Below are positions 16,899 to 24,905 of a stretch of DNA of 39,245 nt, piece by piece. The notes below the pieces were generated by a model that saw nothing but the letters and a program-made list of their open reading frames with translations, did no database searches and was not told where the DNA came from. How positions within the stretch are numbered: position 1 is the stretch's first letter; each line of letters opens with the position of its first letter. The position numbers and the translations under genes were made by a program. Source of the stretch: CAZXEJ01 sp964639895 (lineage in GTDB: Bacteria > Desulfobacterota_D > UBA1144 > Nemesobacterales > JADFKM01); the NCBI GenBank assembly GCA_964639895.1, contig CAZXEJ010000020.1, positions 1 through 39,245 of the forward strand, in the 5' to 3' direction.

Positions 16899-18929
16899 CT
16901 AGGGGGTCGGGTTGAGGATGTCGCTCAGGGTTTTGAGAAGAGTGTGTGTGGAATAGGGCTTTACCAGTACGGCCTCCACCTCGAGGGTGTCGGCCTCGAC
17001 GTAGTTCTTTACACCCGTTGCGACCACGATCTTTACCGCCGGGTCAAGCTCCCTTAGCGCCTTGATAGTGGAGCGCCCCTCCATCAGGGGCATCATCATG
17101 TCCAGCACGACGGCATCCACTTTGTCGTGGTGCTCGGCGAACAGCACCACCGCCTTGACGCCGTCCTCGGTCACCATCACCCTATAGCCGTTGTCCTCCA
17201 GCACCATCTTCGTAACCTCTCTCACGGAGGCCTCGTCGTCCACGACCATGATGAGCTCTCCCCTGCCCGCCATGGGCTTGCACTCGTCGCCGGGCTCCGA
17301 TTCGTCGCCGGAGGTTGTGGCCGGCAGGTAGACCTTGAACGTGGTGCCCGCGCCCTCTTCCGTATCGACCGTGATGAACCCGCCGTGGTCCTTTACGATC
17401 CTGTAGGAGGTCGAGAGCCCTAGGCCCGAGCCCTTTCCCGGCTCCTTGGTCGTGAAGAATGGGTCGAATATCTTGTCCACGAGCTCTCTTCGTATGCCGT
17501 GGCCCGTATCGCTGACGGTAACGACGACGAACCGTCCGCCCTCGGCCAGACCGGCCGATGCGGCTTGATGGCGGTCGACGACGGTGTTCTCCGCCACCAG
17601 CTTGAGCGTTCCTCCTTCGGCCATGGCGTCGCGGGCGTTGAGGCACAGGTTCATCAACACCTGGTAGAGCTGTGTGTGGTCGCCGTTTACGGTCCAGAGC
17701 CCCTCGTCGATGTTGCTTACTATCTCGATCGAGCGGGGCAGCGTCTCGCGCAGTATGTTGGTCAGCTCCTCTATCACCCCTCTCAGGTCGAGGGCGGTGT
17801 TCTTGTATGTGGCACCCCTGCCGAAGGCGAGCACTTGTTTGACCAGGTCGGACCCCCTCTTGACGCTGGCCTGGAGGGTGTCGATGATCTCCTCCGTGCG
17901 CCTGTCGTGGGAGCGTGCGCGTAGGAGCTGGAGGGCGAGCAGTATGGGCTGGAACACGTTGTTCAGGTCGTGTGCTATCCCGGTGGCAAGTGTCCCAAGG
18001 CTCTCGAGCCTCTGAGTGCGCAGGAGCTGTGCTTCCAGCTCCTTGCGCTCGGTGATGTCGGTGTTGATGACGAGGATGGACTTCGGACGGCCGCGCTCGT
18101 CCGTAACCAGCGACCAGCGGCTCTCGACCGTGACACGCCTTCCGTCCTTTGTGACCTGAACCAGTTCGCCCGTCCATTCCCCCTCTTTCTGGGCGGCCTT
18201 GATGATCTCACCCGTCGTATCCTCTTCGTCGTCCGGGGCGAGGAGCTCGGCCACGTTGCGGCCCACGGCCTCCTCGGCCGTCCACCCGTAGACCCTCTCG
18301 GAACCCGGATTCCAGTAGATGATGTCGCCCTCGAGATCGACTACGCATATGGCGTCGCGGGCCTTGTCGAGCAGAGCGGCCTGCTCCCTTATGACCTCTT
18401 CGGTGCGTTTCTGTTCCGTGACGTCCTGGACGGTCCCCACCATTACGGCCGCTCCGGTGCGCTCGTCTCGCTTGAGAACGGCCCTCTCGTGGACGATGCG
18501 TACGGTTCCGTCGGGCAGCACGATGCGGTGATCGACCGCATATGGGCTGTCGCCGCCGAGCGCCTCGGCCACGCTGGTCTCGACCGTCTTCCTGTCGTCG
18601 GGGTGTACGCGCTCGAGGAACCCCTCGTAGGTGTTGTCGAAGTCGCTCTTTTCGATGCCGAATATGTTGTAGACCTCGTCCGACCACCACACCCTTCCCG
18701 TGCGTGTGTTCCACACCCAGTGACCTAGGTGTGCGATGCGTTGGGCCTCGGCCAGGCGGCGTTCGCTTTCCCTGGCCAGATCGGCCTGCTTGGCGTTCGC
18801 GATCGCAACCTCGAGCTGCTGCGTGACGACTTCGAGCAAGGCCACCTCCTCGCTGTCGAAGGCGTCCTCTTCGAAGAAGTGGACGTTGAGACAACCTATG
18901 GCCGAGCCGCCGTATCGTATGGGGGCGAT
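16899..18929 (-). CDS. 3' fragment of frameshifted hybrid histidine kinase (GAF end, PAS-PAS, HisKA, HATPase, receiver)
   Basis: The second part of a kinase whose first part is 18896-20287. Protein-like sequence resumes near 18929 with 'APIRYGGSAIGCLNVHFF', the end of a GAF-like domain; the open frame upstream of that is out of phase. Next come a PAS/PAC with 'HLGHWVWNTRTGRVWW', a second PAS with 'DAICVVDLEGDIIYWNPGSE', the phosphoacceptor box 'GIAHDLNNVFQP' (His codon 17970-17972), the ATP-binding N, G1, F and G2 boxes ('NLCLNARDAM', 'DTGHGI', 'FDPFFTTK', 'GSGLGLST') and a receiver with 'VVDDEAS', 'VVLDMMMP' and 'LVKPYS'. All catalytic motifs are intact, so only the single lost base prevents a full-length protein of about 1,130 residues. 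The C-terminal half closely matches 33635-37183. Confidence 0.8.
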   Translation of the reverse strand: MAPIRYGGSAIGCLNVHFFEEDAFDSEEVALLEVVTQQLEVAIANAKQADLARESERRLAEAQRIAHLGHWVWNTRTGRVWWSDEVYNIFGIEKSDFDNTYEGFLERVHPDDRKTVETSVAEALGGDSPYAVDHRIVLPDGTVRIVHERAVLKRDERTGAAVMVGTVQDVTEQKRTEEVIREQAALLDKARDAICVVDLEGDIIYWNPGSERVYGWTAEEAVGRNVAELLAPDDEEDTTGEIIKAAQKEGEWTGELVQVTKDGRRVTVESRWSLVTDERGRPKSILVINTDITERKELEAQLLRTQRLESLGTLATGIAHDLNNVFQPILLALQLLRARSHDRRTEEIIDTLQASVKRGSDLVKQVLAFGRGATYKNTALDLRGVIEELTNILRETLPRSIEIVSNIDEGLWTVNGDHTQLYQVLMNLCLNARDAMAEGGTLKLVAENTVVDRHQAASAGLAEGGRFVVVTVSDTGHGIRRELVDKIFDPFFTTKEPGKGSGLGLSTSYRIVKDHGGFITVDTEEGAGTTFKVYLPATTSGDESEPGDECKPMAGRGELIMVVDDEASVREVTKMVLEDNGYRVMVTEDGVKAVVLFAEHHDKVDAVVLDMMMPLMEGRSTIKALRELDPAVKIVVATGVKNYVEADTLEVEAVLVKPYSTHTLLKTLSDILNPTP

Positions 18930-20287
18930 ATGTAGCTCTTCGTGCCGAGCTCGCGGCCGGCGGGCCCGATCGGGTCGTCGGAGCCGATCCGCCCGACGCA
19001 GCGGGGGGCGGCGTCGAGGATGGTCCGCCACGTGAGGCCGCGCCCACGGGGAATAATGGACGTGCGCCGGACGAACCACTCCGGATATCCTACATGGGCC
19101 TTGAGCACGGCTTCGTCCCCTTCGACCATGTAGATGGCGGCGCAGTCCACACGTTCCACGTTGTCCACTATCGCGCGGACGGCGTTGTGCAGGATGGCGT
19201 CGAGTTCGAGCGAGCTGTGGATGCCCTCGATGACGGTCCTCACTATGGATTCATAGCTCTTTTTCTTCTCGAGCTGCTCGAATCTTTTCTCGAGCTCCTC
19301 CTCGGCGCGACGCTTCTCGACGGCGACGGCGACGACGTGGGCGGCGCGCTCGATCACTCCGCGGTCGCGGTCGCTCGGCTCCCATGTGCTGCGACGCAGC
19401 ACCACCACCACGCCCCTCGGCGTGCCGTCGCGCGAGAGCACGGGGTGGGAGAAGCACGACCTGTAGCCGCAGGAGAGGGCCAGGTCGCGGTAGTGGGGCG
19501 GCCACCTGTCGTCGGCGGCTATGTCGGTACTGTGCTCGGCCCTGCCCTCGAGGGCCGCGGCGCACACCGGGCCGCGTCGTGTGTGGGGCTCTACCCCCTC
19601 GAGCATCCGCCCTATATCCGGCGCCCCGGGCGAGGAGGCCAGCAACCGTAGCGCCGCTCCACCATCGTCCAGCAGGAAGACGGCGGCGTGGGCGTCTGCG
19701 AAGAACCGCTCCAAGGCGGCGCACAGCTCGACCGCGGTCTCTTCGAGGGGCCTTCCGGCCGTTATGGCCTCGAGCACCTTGGCCTCCTCCTTGAGCAGCG
19801 CCTCCATCTTCTTATGCGGGGTCGCATCGCGCACGGTGGCGGCAACGGCGAGCGTCGTATCGTCGGTTGCGACCGGGTTGAGGCTTATGTCTACAGGGAA
19901 TTCGGTGCCGTCCTTGCGAAGGCCGAAGAGTTCGAGGCCCGTTCCCATGGGGCGGGTCCGCGGCTCGGCGAAGAAGGCCTCCATCCGACCCGCGTGGGAG
20001 GCGCGACAGCGCTCGGGCAGGAGCATGGAGAGGGGCCTGCCCACCAGTTCATCGACGTCGTAGCCGAAGAGCTTCGTCATCCAGCGGTTGGCTGCGGCTA
20101 TGGTACCGTTGCGATCGACGATGACCAGAGGGTCGGGTACGATGTCGAGCAGTTTCTGCAACGAGTCGTCGTAGGGAATGGCCCCTTCGGACGGAAGGAC
20201 GTGCTGGGAAGTATCGCCGTGTGGGTGGGGGCTTCCTGAGGGGTCATGTTTACGGGGTGGGTGTCCCTTCCTACGGCCTTGCGTCAT
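18896..20287 (-). CDS. 5' fragment of frameshifted hybrid histidine kinase (PAS, GAF, GAF)
   Basis: The N-terminal part, 463 residues as read. Residues 40-160 are a PAS/PAC domain ('LLDIVPDPLVIVDRNGTIAAAN', 'GLRKDGTEFPVDISLNPV'). Residues 165-320 are a GAF domain. A coiled coil follows, then the GAF-type module shared by the three kinases of this window ('YESIVRTVIEGIHSSLELDAIL', 'GYPEWFVRRTSIIPRGRGLTWR', 'IGPAGRELGTKSY'). After 'KSYI' the frame leaves the domain and ends 10 codons later, while the next frame continues it. Comparing with the sister domains ('RSYLAIPL', 'KSYLVVPIRY') shows that exactly one base is missing near 18927. No signal peptide or membrane helix is present, so a cytosolic sensor is likely. 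Divergent from the XRE regulator. Confidence 0.8.
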   Translation of the reverse strand: MTQGRRKGHPPRKHDPSGSPHPHGDTSQHVLPSEGAIPYDDSLQKLLDIVPDPLVIVDRNGTIAAANRWMTKLFGYDVDELVGRPLSMLLPERCRASHAGRMEAFFAEPRTRPMGTGLELFGLRKDGTEFPVDISLNPVATDDTTLAVAATVRDATPHKKMEALLKEEAKVLEAITAGRPLEETAVELCAALERFFADAHAAVFLLDDGGAALRLLASSPGAPDIGRMLEGVEPHTRRGPVCAAALEGRAEHSTDIAADDRWPPHYRDLALSCGYRSCFSHPVLSRDGTPRGVVVVLRRSTWEPSDRDRGVIERAAHVVAVAVEKRRAEEELEKRFEQLEKKKSYESIVRTVIEGIHSSLELDAILHNAVRAIVDNVERVDCAAIYMVEGDEAVLKAHVGYPEWFVRRTSIIPRGRGLTWRTILDAAPRCVGRIGSDDPIGPAGRELGTKSYISPPYDTAARP

Positions 20288-20420
20288 GCCTAATACATTA
20301 CCCCCACCTCTAGTGTGGCCGGCCCGCCCCCTTGAACTTATTCAGGCCGCGGCATGCACGCTTCGGTTCCGCCTCGGGATGGGACATGTCCCCAAAAGGT
20401 ACTACGTCCACCTTTACGGT

Positions 20421-20429
20421 TGCTATAAT
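20421..20429 (+). promoter_or_regulatory. Extended -10 candidate for the XRE/S24 regulator
   Basis: TGCTATAAT matches an extended -10 element, about 100 bases before the regulator start. No good -35 is seen. A 12-base palindrome, GGGACATGTCCC (20381-20392), lies upstream and is a possible operator. Confidence 0.4.
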
Positions 20430-20487
20430 CGTCGGCTGGAAGTATTCTAGGCACATGGAGACTTACGCTGTTCGGCTGCCGAGCTAA

Positions 20488-20516
20488 ATTATAGTCGAAT
20501 GGATAAGAGGAGTCAA
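20488..20516 (-). promoter_or_regulatory. Strong leftward promoter for the hybrid kinase, overlapping the regulator leader
   Basis: Read on the minus strand, TTGACT (20511-20516) and TATAAT (20488-20493) are exactly 17 bases apart. It would give a 5' leader of about 190 bases before the kinase start at 20287. The -35 overlaps the Shine-Dalgarno of the small leader frame of the XRE gene. Confidence 0.6.
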
Positions 20517-20517
20517 C

Positions 20518-20538
20518 ATGTCTCCACGTTATGTGTAG
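20518..20538 (+). CDS. Six-codon leader frame overlapping the XRE/S24 start
   Basis: AAGAGGAG ends 6-7 bases before an ATG that encodes MSPRYV and stops at TAG. The start of the 209-residue regulator (20531) lies inside this leader and has no Shine-Dalgarno of its own. I infer coupled translation through the leader. A sequencing error at the start is the alternative. Confidence 0.35.
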   Translation: MSPRYV

Positions 20539-21160
20539 GACCATAGGTGGCCGGATAAGGTACGTCAGGATACAGGCGGGTCTTACACAAGAACAGTTAG
20601 CGCTTCAGCTAAGCATATCCTATCCAACTTTGAGCAAATACGAAAACGGGCACCGCGTCCCTTCGGCCGACTTTCTCCAGCGGCTAGTGCGTGTGGTGGG
20701 ATGTGATCCAGGGTGGCTGCTCACCGGCGAGGACAGTGCGCGGCTTCGTACCTCGACCGACGGTAGCGACGACTTCGTGTGCCTGGACGTCTATCCACCG
20801 GCCGGCGGTATGGGAGAGAGGGTGTTGCGGGGCGAGACCGCGGTGGGCAGGGTGGTCGTGCCCGCCCGAGTGGCCAGGCCCGAGGCGACGGCCCTGCTCG
20901 TCTCCGACGCCGCCATGAGGCCCACCATAAACGAGCGGGCCGTGGTGATAGTGGATTCCGGTGACAAGGAGGTGCAAAGCGGCCGCGTATACGCGCTGTG
21001 GATCCCCTATGAGGGAGTTGCCATTAGGAGGCTTTTCCTCGGCACCGACGACGCCATCATCAAGGCCGACAACCCCATCTATCCACCGTTCTCGGTATCG
21101 TACGAGAAGCTTTTAGAGTACGTGATGGGAAGGGTGAGGTGGGTGAAACAGGAGCTTTGA
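20531..21160 (+). CDS. XRE-family regulator with S24-like domain lacking the catalytic dyad
   Basis: A 209-residue CI/LexA-like repressor. Residues 5-65 form an XRE helix-turn-helix ('IRYVRIQAGLTQEQLALQLS', 'PTLSKYENGHRVPS'). Residues 90-205 match an S24 peptidase fold: 'GRVVVPARVA', 'DAAMRPTINERAVVIVDSG', 'GRVYALWIPYEGVAIRRLF'. In active S24 proteins the first block reads GDSMxPT with catalytic Ser and the last contains Lys; here they are Ala and Arg, so RecA-stimulated self-cleavage is not expected. The domain probably serves for dimerisation or ligand binding. It faces away from the hybrid kinase with overlapping promoters and may regulate it. Its start lacks a ribosome site and lies within a six-codon leader frame. 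Confidence 0.85.
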   Translation: MCRTIGGRIRYVRIQAGLTQEQLALQLSISYPTLSKYENGHRVPSADFLQRLVRVVGCDPGWLLTGEDSARLRTSTDGSDDFVCLDVYPPAGGMGERVLRGETAVGRVVVPARVARPEATALLVSDAAMRPTINERAVVIVDSGDKEVQSGRVYALWIPYEGVAIRRLFLGTDDAIIKADNPIYPPFSVSYEKLLEYVMGRVRWVKQEL

Positions 21161-21256
21161 TGGAGTCCCTCGGTCCGTGCTCTCTCTCCGCCTGCTCATA
21201 CGGCTGCCGTGCACGGCCAGAGGCGGCGGCGCTCGCCCACATGCCCGCGCGCACGA

Positions 21257-21886
21257 TTAAGGGCTTGGCACCCACCCAGCCCTCTCCCACGCGGCGAGGC
21301 ATTCCTGCCTCCGGGGTCGGTGACGTGTGCCCCCTTTCAACCCTTGGGGAACGGTCCGTGCCGCAGATGTCCCCCCCGGCGTTGTTCCCGCCGCTCCGCC
21401 TTTGGAGAGGCCACGGGAAGGTCGAGCCCCCTGGTATCGGTGTGGCTTCAGCGGGCGGAGGGCGCGTGCCACGTCTTCTGCGTCCGAGAACCCCTCGAGC
21501 CTAAGCAAGTGGCTTCCACAGCGCCGGCGGCAGTCGCTTGATCCGAACCCTCGAGCTGCAGGGACGGCGCCGGTTAGAGCCGCCACGTTTCGTACCAGCG
21601 TGCACTCGGCGTTGACCGAACTCTCGATGGCGAGCACATCCACCACCCGGGCGTGGCGCAGCAGGTGGTCTATGTGCCAGTGCGGCCTCTTGTACCGTGG
21701 GGCCAGGTGGTGCTTGATCCGTGCGTGCAGACCTCTCAGGGCGCTTCCGCAGTATATGTAGAGTCCGGCTGCGAAACGAAGACGGCCGAGGCGGCCCACC
21801 GCTATGCGTCGAGGCCGCCGAAGCTCTATAACAAGCATGTAGGCACCACGGGGGTTACCTTTCACCATCTTGTTGGCAGGCGGCAT
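21257..21886 (-). CDS. DUF123/GIY-YIG-type nuclease-like protein
   Basis: A 209-residue frame whose first 150 or so residues match the DUF123 (PF01986) GIY-YIG-like family: 'GAYMLVIELRRP', 'GLYIYCGSALRGLHARIKHHL', 'HWHIDHLLRHARVVDVLAIES', 'NAECTLVRNV' and 'SDCRRRCGSHLLRLEG'. Tyr, the second Tyr of YIYCGSA, Arg and Glu (Ala-Glu-Cys) of the GIY-YIG set are present. The last 55 residues (21257-21420) are Gly/Arg/Pro-rich and unlike the family, so the original stop may have been lost and the tail may be read-through. The ATG lies 7 bases after the Yip1-like gene stop; MVKG (21868) is an alternative start. Role unknown; DNA-structure cleavage is a family guess. Confidence 0.75.
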   Translation of the reverse strand: MPPANKMVKGNPRGAYMLVIELRRPRRIAVGRLGRLRFAAGLYIYCGSALRGLHARIKHHLAPRYKRPHWHIDHLLRHARVVDVLAIESSVNAECTLVRNVAALTGAVPAARGFGSSDCRRRCGSHLLRLEGFSDAEDVARALRPLKPHRYQGARPSRGLSKGGAAGTTPGGTSAARTVPQGLKGGTRHRPRRQECLAAWERAGWVPSP

Positions 21887-21893
21887 CGGTGGC

Positions 21894-22424
21894 CTACGCT
21901 CCCCCGCGTCCGCCTAAGAGGGAGAGCAACAGGGCGAGCGCCAGGACCTGAATCAACCATCCTATCACGCATACCCCGACGGCGCGCCAAGTGCTGGTGT
22001 AGTCGAGCGCTTGTCTTACGGCTATGACCATGGCGACGAGCATCCATACGCCGGCCACAAGGAACACGATCGAGCTTATGCCGGGGATGAGCCCCAATAC
22101 GCGGATTATGCCGGGGGCGCTCGAGAACCCAATGGTGCGCAACAGCTCGCCGGCGTCTGCACTCGTCTGGGGCTCGGGCAGCAGGCGGGTACCGATGAAG
22201 TAGGTCAAGTAGGCCCAGACGAACCAGCTTATGAGAGCAGCCGCCGTCCCCCAGACGAGCCCTTCTACGCCGCCCCGGGTGAGCGTGCCCACGCCCGCCG
22301 CCACCCCCGCAAGGACGACCACGGCCATTGCCTCAAGCGTTGCACCGGTGTCGGCTTCGACCTCCTCGTAGAGGCTGGTGTCGAGCTTCGCCGCGCGCAC
22401 CATCCTGTCGATGAAACTGCTCAT
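21894..22424 (-). CDS. Yip1-domain membrane protein
   Basis: A 176-residue integral membrane protein of the bacterial Yip1 (PF04893) group. The N-terminus 'SSFIDRMVRAAKLDTSLYEEVEADTGATLEA' is the usual amphipathic lead, followed by about five hydrophobic segments with 'WFVWAYLTYFIGTRLLPEPQT', 'LLRTIGFSSAPGIIRVLGLIPG' and 'VRQALDYTSTWRAVGVCVIGW'. The role of bacterial members is unknown. A GGAGGTCGCACC ribosome site precedes the ATG. It ends 7 bases before the DUF123 gene. Confidence 0.88.
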   Translation of the reverse strand: MSSFIDRMVRAAKLDTSLYEEVEADTGATLEAMAVVVLAGVAAGVGTLTRGGVEGLVWGTAAALISWFVWAYLTYFIGTRLLPEPQTSADAGELLRTIGFSSAPGIIRVLGLIPGISSIVFLVAGVWMLVAMVIAVRQALDYTSTWRAVGVCVIGWLIQVLALALLLSLLGGRGGA

Positions 22425-22563
22425 TGGGGTGCGACCTCCTTCTTGGTCGGGTTGGAGTAGGTCCGTACCCCAAGAATATCACAACGCGCGCCGTCTGGTA
22501 ATGGGGCCGCGACGGCGAGGCGCTCGGGCGGTGGCGGGAGGGGGGCGTGGGGTGGAGGGGCTC

Positions 22564-22995
22564 TCATTCCCCGTGCCGGAGACCGAGCCGGGCGCGAAGG
22601 GCGCTTTCGAGCTCCTCCGTGCTCGAGCAGGCCTCGATCTCCTCGGCGTCGAGCAGCACCTCGAGCCGGCCGTCCGGCCCGAGGCGGGCGAAGACGGCGG
22701 GAAGCCGCACGTCCGGGGCGTCCTGGAGTGCGCGGAACCGATCGCGGTGGAGGAACTCACACCTTGCATCGAGCTCCTTGAGAAACTTCTTCCACCGTGT
22801 GCGCATACGGAAGGTGGAGTGGGTGAGCTCGCACAGCCAGCACGGGTAGGTGCCGGGTGAGAGCACCTTGTGGATCGCATCCATCACGGTGCTGAGAGGG
22901 CCCCCGTCTGCGTTGTATACGAATACGAGCTCCCGCGGTCGCTCCGCAACCTCTGAAGAGCGATGGGTTGCGTCTTGTCGCTCACGTCTATTCAA
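22564..22995 (-). CDS. Conserved hypothetical protein ('VYNADGG' family), TTG start
   Basis: A protein of 143 residues. The open frame reaches 23130, but the 5' part overlaps the THEP1 gene and is Arg-rich; the TTG at 22995 has AAGGAG 7 bases upstream and is my choice. The core is 'ELVFVYNADGGPLSTVMDAIHKVLSP', 'TYPCWLCELTHSTFRMR', 'WKKFLKEL' and 'CEFLHRDRF'. I recognise this as a recurrent small family, sometimes labelled GTPase without a P-loop being visible; no function can be given. The CxxC in 'CWLC' could bind metal or form a disulfide. It follows the THEP1 gene by 59 bases and is probably in the same operon. Confidence 0.75.
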   Translation of the reverse strand: MNRRERQDATHRSSEVAERPRELVFVYNADGGPLSTVMDAIHKVLSPGTYPCWLCELTHSTFRMRTRWKKFLKELDARCEFLHRDRFRALQDAPDVRLPAVFARLGPDGRLEVLLDAEEIEACSSTEELESALRARLGLRHGE

Positions 22996-23054
22996 TGGGT
23001 TTCTCCTTGCCGCCTGACCGGCGCGGCGATGGGCGTGGTCCTCGCCGCAGCGCC

Positions 23055-23585
23055 TCACCCCCTCGGTCCGTCCAGCAGCCGCAGCAGCCTCTCGACCACC
23101 TCGTTCCTGTTCTCTGGGGTGAGGTCCCACACGAAGGGACGGTACCTCTCCATAAGACGCGTCACGAAGGGAATCGGTTTTGAAGGTATCGTGGCGACCA
23201 GCGTGCCCTCCCTCTCGAACAGCCGCTCCACCCGGTCGCGGAAGCCGCGGGAGAAGAGCTCCATCCTTCCCACCTCGTCTACGATGACGGCGGCGCCGCC
23301 CTCCAGGGCGGCATCGAGCGCGGGCAGGGCCACGGCCTCGAAGGCCTCCGTGTCGACGCCGTAGCGGCCGACGCGCCTTCGGCGGGGCAGGTCTACGTGG
23401 GCGAAGACCGCTTCCTTCTGCCGCGCGATGTCCACCACCTTGAACCCCAGCCTTCCTCTCTCTCCCCGGATTTCGACCGTGTAGATGCCCACCGCCTCGC
23501 CGCCCCGTGCACGGAGATGCTCGACCAGCCTCAAGACGGCGGTGGTCTTGCCCACTCCAGGCCTTCCCGTAATGAGCACCTTCAT
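23055..23585 (-). CDS. THEP1-type nucleoside triphosphatase
   Basis: A 176-residue P-loop NTPase of the THEP1 (PF03266) group, which hydrolyses NTPs with slow turnover. Walker A is 'GRPGVGKTT' (residues 7-15); Walker B is 'AAVIVDEVGRMEL', the family signature. The ATG at 23585 has GGAGAGG about 13 bases upstream; the open frame continues 50 codons further 5' with no protein-like pattern. It lies between the radical SAM gene and the VYNADGG gene on the same strand. The family is common in archaea and thermophiles. The cellular role is unknown. Confidence 0.9.
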   Translation of the reverse strand: MKVLITGRPGVGKTTAVLRLVEHLRARGGEAVGIYTVEIRGERGRLGFKVVDIARQKEAVFAHVDLPRRRRVGRYGVDTEAFEAVALPALDAALEGGAAVIVDEVGRMELFSRGFRDRVERLFEREGTLVATIPSKPIPFVTRLMERYRPFVWDLTPENRNEVVERLLRLLDGPRG

Positions 23586-23694
23586 CTCAGGCAAACGCCC
23601 TCTCCACTCCCTGACGGAAGGTCGGGGCCGGCGTGACTGAGCACAGGGGGTAGGCCCGAGCCAGTCCCCCCATACACCCTGGGGTGGGGTCCGG

Positions 23695-24807
23695 CTAAGG
23701 GCCGAAACGGGCGAGGCCGCGCTCGGACGCCTTCTCACGGTAGGGGCCGGGTAGGTAGGCGCAGTAGGGGTCAGATTCCATGTAGTCGCCCGTTACGGCG
23801 TAGGCGCGGGCCCGCGAGCCGCCGCAGACGTGGCGGAACTCGCATACTCCACACTTGCCCTTGAGCAGCGAGTAGTCCCTTATGGTCGTAAACAGCCGTG
23901 AGTGGCGGTAGATGTCGACCAGGCTCTGCCGCTTCACGTTTCCTCCCGAAAGGGGGAGGAACCCGCTCGGGTAGACCTCGCCCGTATGGGAGATGAAAAC
24001 GAATCCCTTGCCGTCGTTTATTCCGAGCGGCGCACGCCCGATGGGGTCGTCCCCTCCGCCGCGCTCCTTGACCGGCATGGCCTTCTTCTGCAGGAGGTAG
24101 CGCCTGTAGTGGGGCGCCTCGGTCGATTTCACCTGGAACCCGCCTCGCCGGCCGGTCTCGTGCATGACGGCGAACGCCTGTTCGAACTCCTCGGCGCTTA
24201 TCTCGTCTTCCAACCTGCCCCTTCCCGTGGGGACGAGGAAAAATACGCTCCACAGCTCGGGACGGAACCCGGCTACGAGCTCACCGATACGGGGGAGATC
24301 GTCGAAGTTGTGGCGGGTGACGGTGGTGTTTATCTGGAGCGAAATGCCCACTCGGCGGCACTCGTCGAGCGCCTCGACGGTCCTGCGGAAGCTGCCCGGC
24401 ACGGCACGGAAAGAGTCGTGGATCCGGGGCGTGGAGCCGTCGAGACTGATGGCTACGCGTGCCGCGCCCGCCTCCTTGAACCTCCTTAACGCCTCGGGCG
24501 TAAGGAGGGGCGTCACGCTGGGCGATACGGCCGTCCTGAGCCCCTTGCCCGCGGCGTAGGAGATAAGGTCGTAAAGATCGTCCCTCTTGAGTGGGTCGCC
24601 CCCCGTGAGCACGAGCAAGGGGGAGCCGAACTCGGCCACATGGTCTATCAGCCGGAACCCTTGCTCCGTGGTGAGCTCCAGGGGCGAGCGCAAAGGCCTT
24701 GCGTCCGCCCTGCAGTGGACGCACGCAAGGTCGCACGCCTGACTCACCTCCCATATTACGATGAACGGCGAACGTGAGAAGTCTGGGCCGCGGGGCGTGG
24801 CTTTCAT
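23695..24807 (-). CDS. Radical SAM/SPASM protein (AhbC/AhbD/NirJ-like, TIGR04053 type)
   Basis: A 370-residue iron-sulfur enzyme. 'CDLACVHC' (Cys25, Cys29, Cys32) binds the radical-SAM 4Fe-4S cluster; 'LVLTGGDPLKRDDL' is the GGD-type SAM motif, and 'RVAISLDGSTPRIHDSFRAVPGSF' is typical of heme-biosynthesis-like members. The C-terminal SPASM part contains 'CGVCEFRHVCGGSRARAYA' and a final 'DPYC' for auxiliary clusters. I place it near TIGR04053 by memory. Substrate unknown: heme-type side-chain chemistry or peptide modification are both possible, and no precursor peptide or heme gene is nearby. A GGGAGAG ribosome site precedes the ATG. Confidence 0.85.
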   Translation of the reverse strand: MKATPRGPDFSRSPFIVIWEVSQACDLACVHCRADARPLRSPLELTTEQGFRLIDHVAEFGSPLLVLTGGDPLKRDDLYDLISYAAGKGLRTAVSPSVTPLLTPEALRRFKEAGAARVAISLDGSTPRIHDSFRAVPGSFRRTVEALDECRRVGISLQINTTVTRHNFDDLPRIGELVAGFRPELWSVFFLVPTGRGRLEDEISAEEFEQAFAVMHETGRRGGFQVKSTEAPHYRRYLLQKKAMPVKERGGGDDPIGRAPLGINDGKGFVFISHTGEVYPSGFLPLSGGNVKRQSLVDIYRHSRLFTTIRDYSLLKGKCGVCEFRHVCGGSRARAYAVTGDYMESDPYCAYLPGPYREKASERGLARFGP

Positions 24808-24905
24808 GTCGGTGTCTCTCCCGGGCGTGGAAGTGCCCGTCCGTCCAAAAACTATATCATGATTCGCCCTCTCCCTCTACCTGGGGGCACGGCGGCCGTC
24901 GGTTC

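Noticed and set aside
18896..19079. Overlap of two kinase frames read as two separate overlapping genes
   Set aside because: The upstream part of the second frame (18930-19079) is out of phase with the GAF domain and not protein-like; the join is a frameshift, not a gene overlap.
23055..23130. 5' extension of the VYNADGG protein into the THEP1 gene
   Set aside because: The extension is Arg/Ala-rich without pattern; the TTG at 22995 with AAGGAG fits far better.
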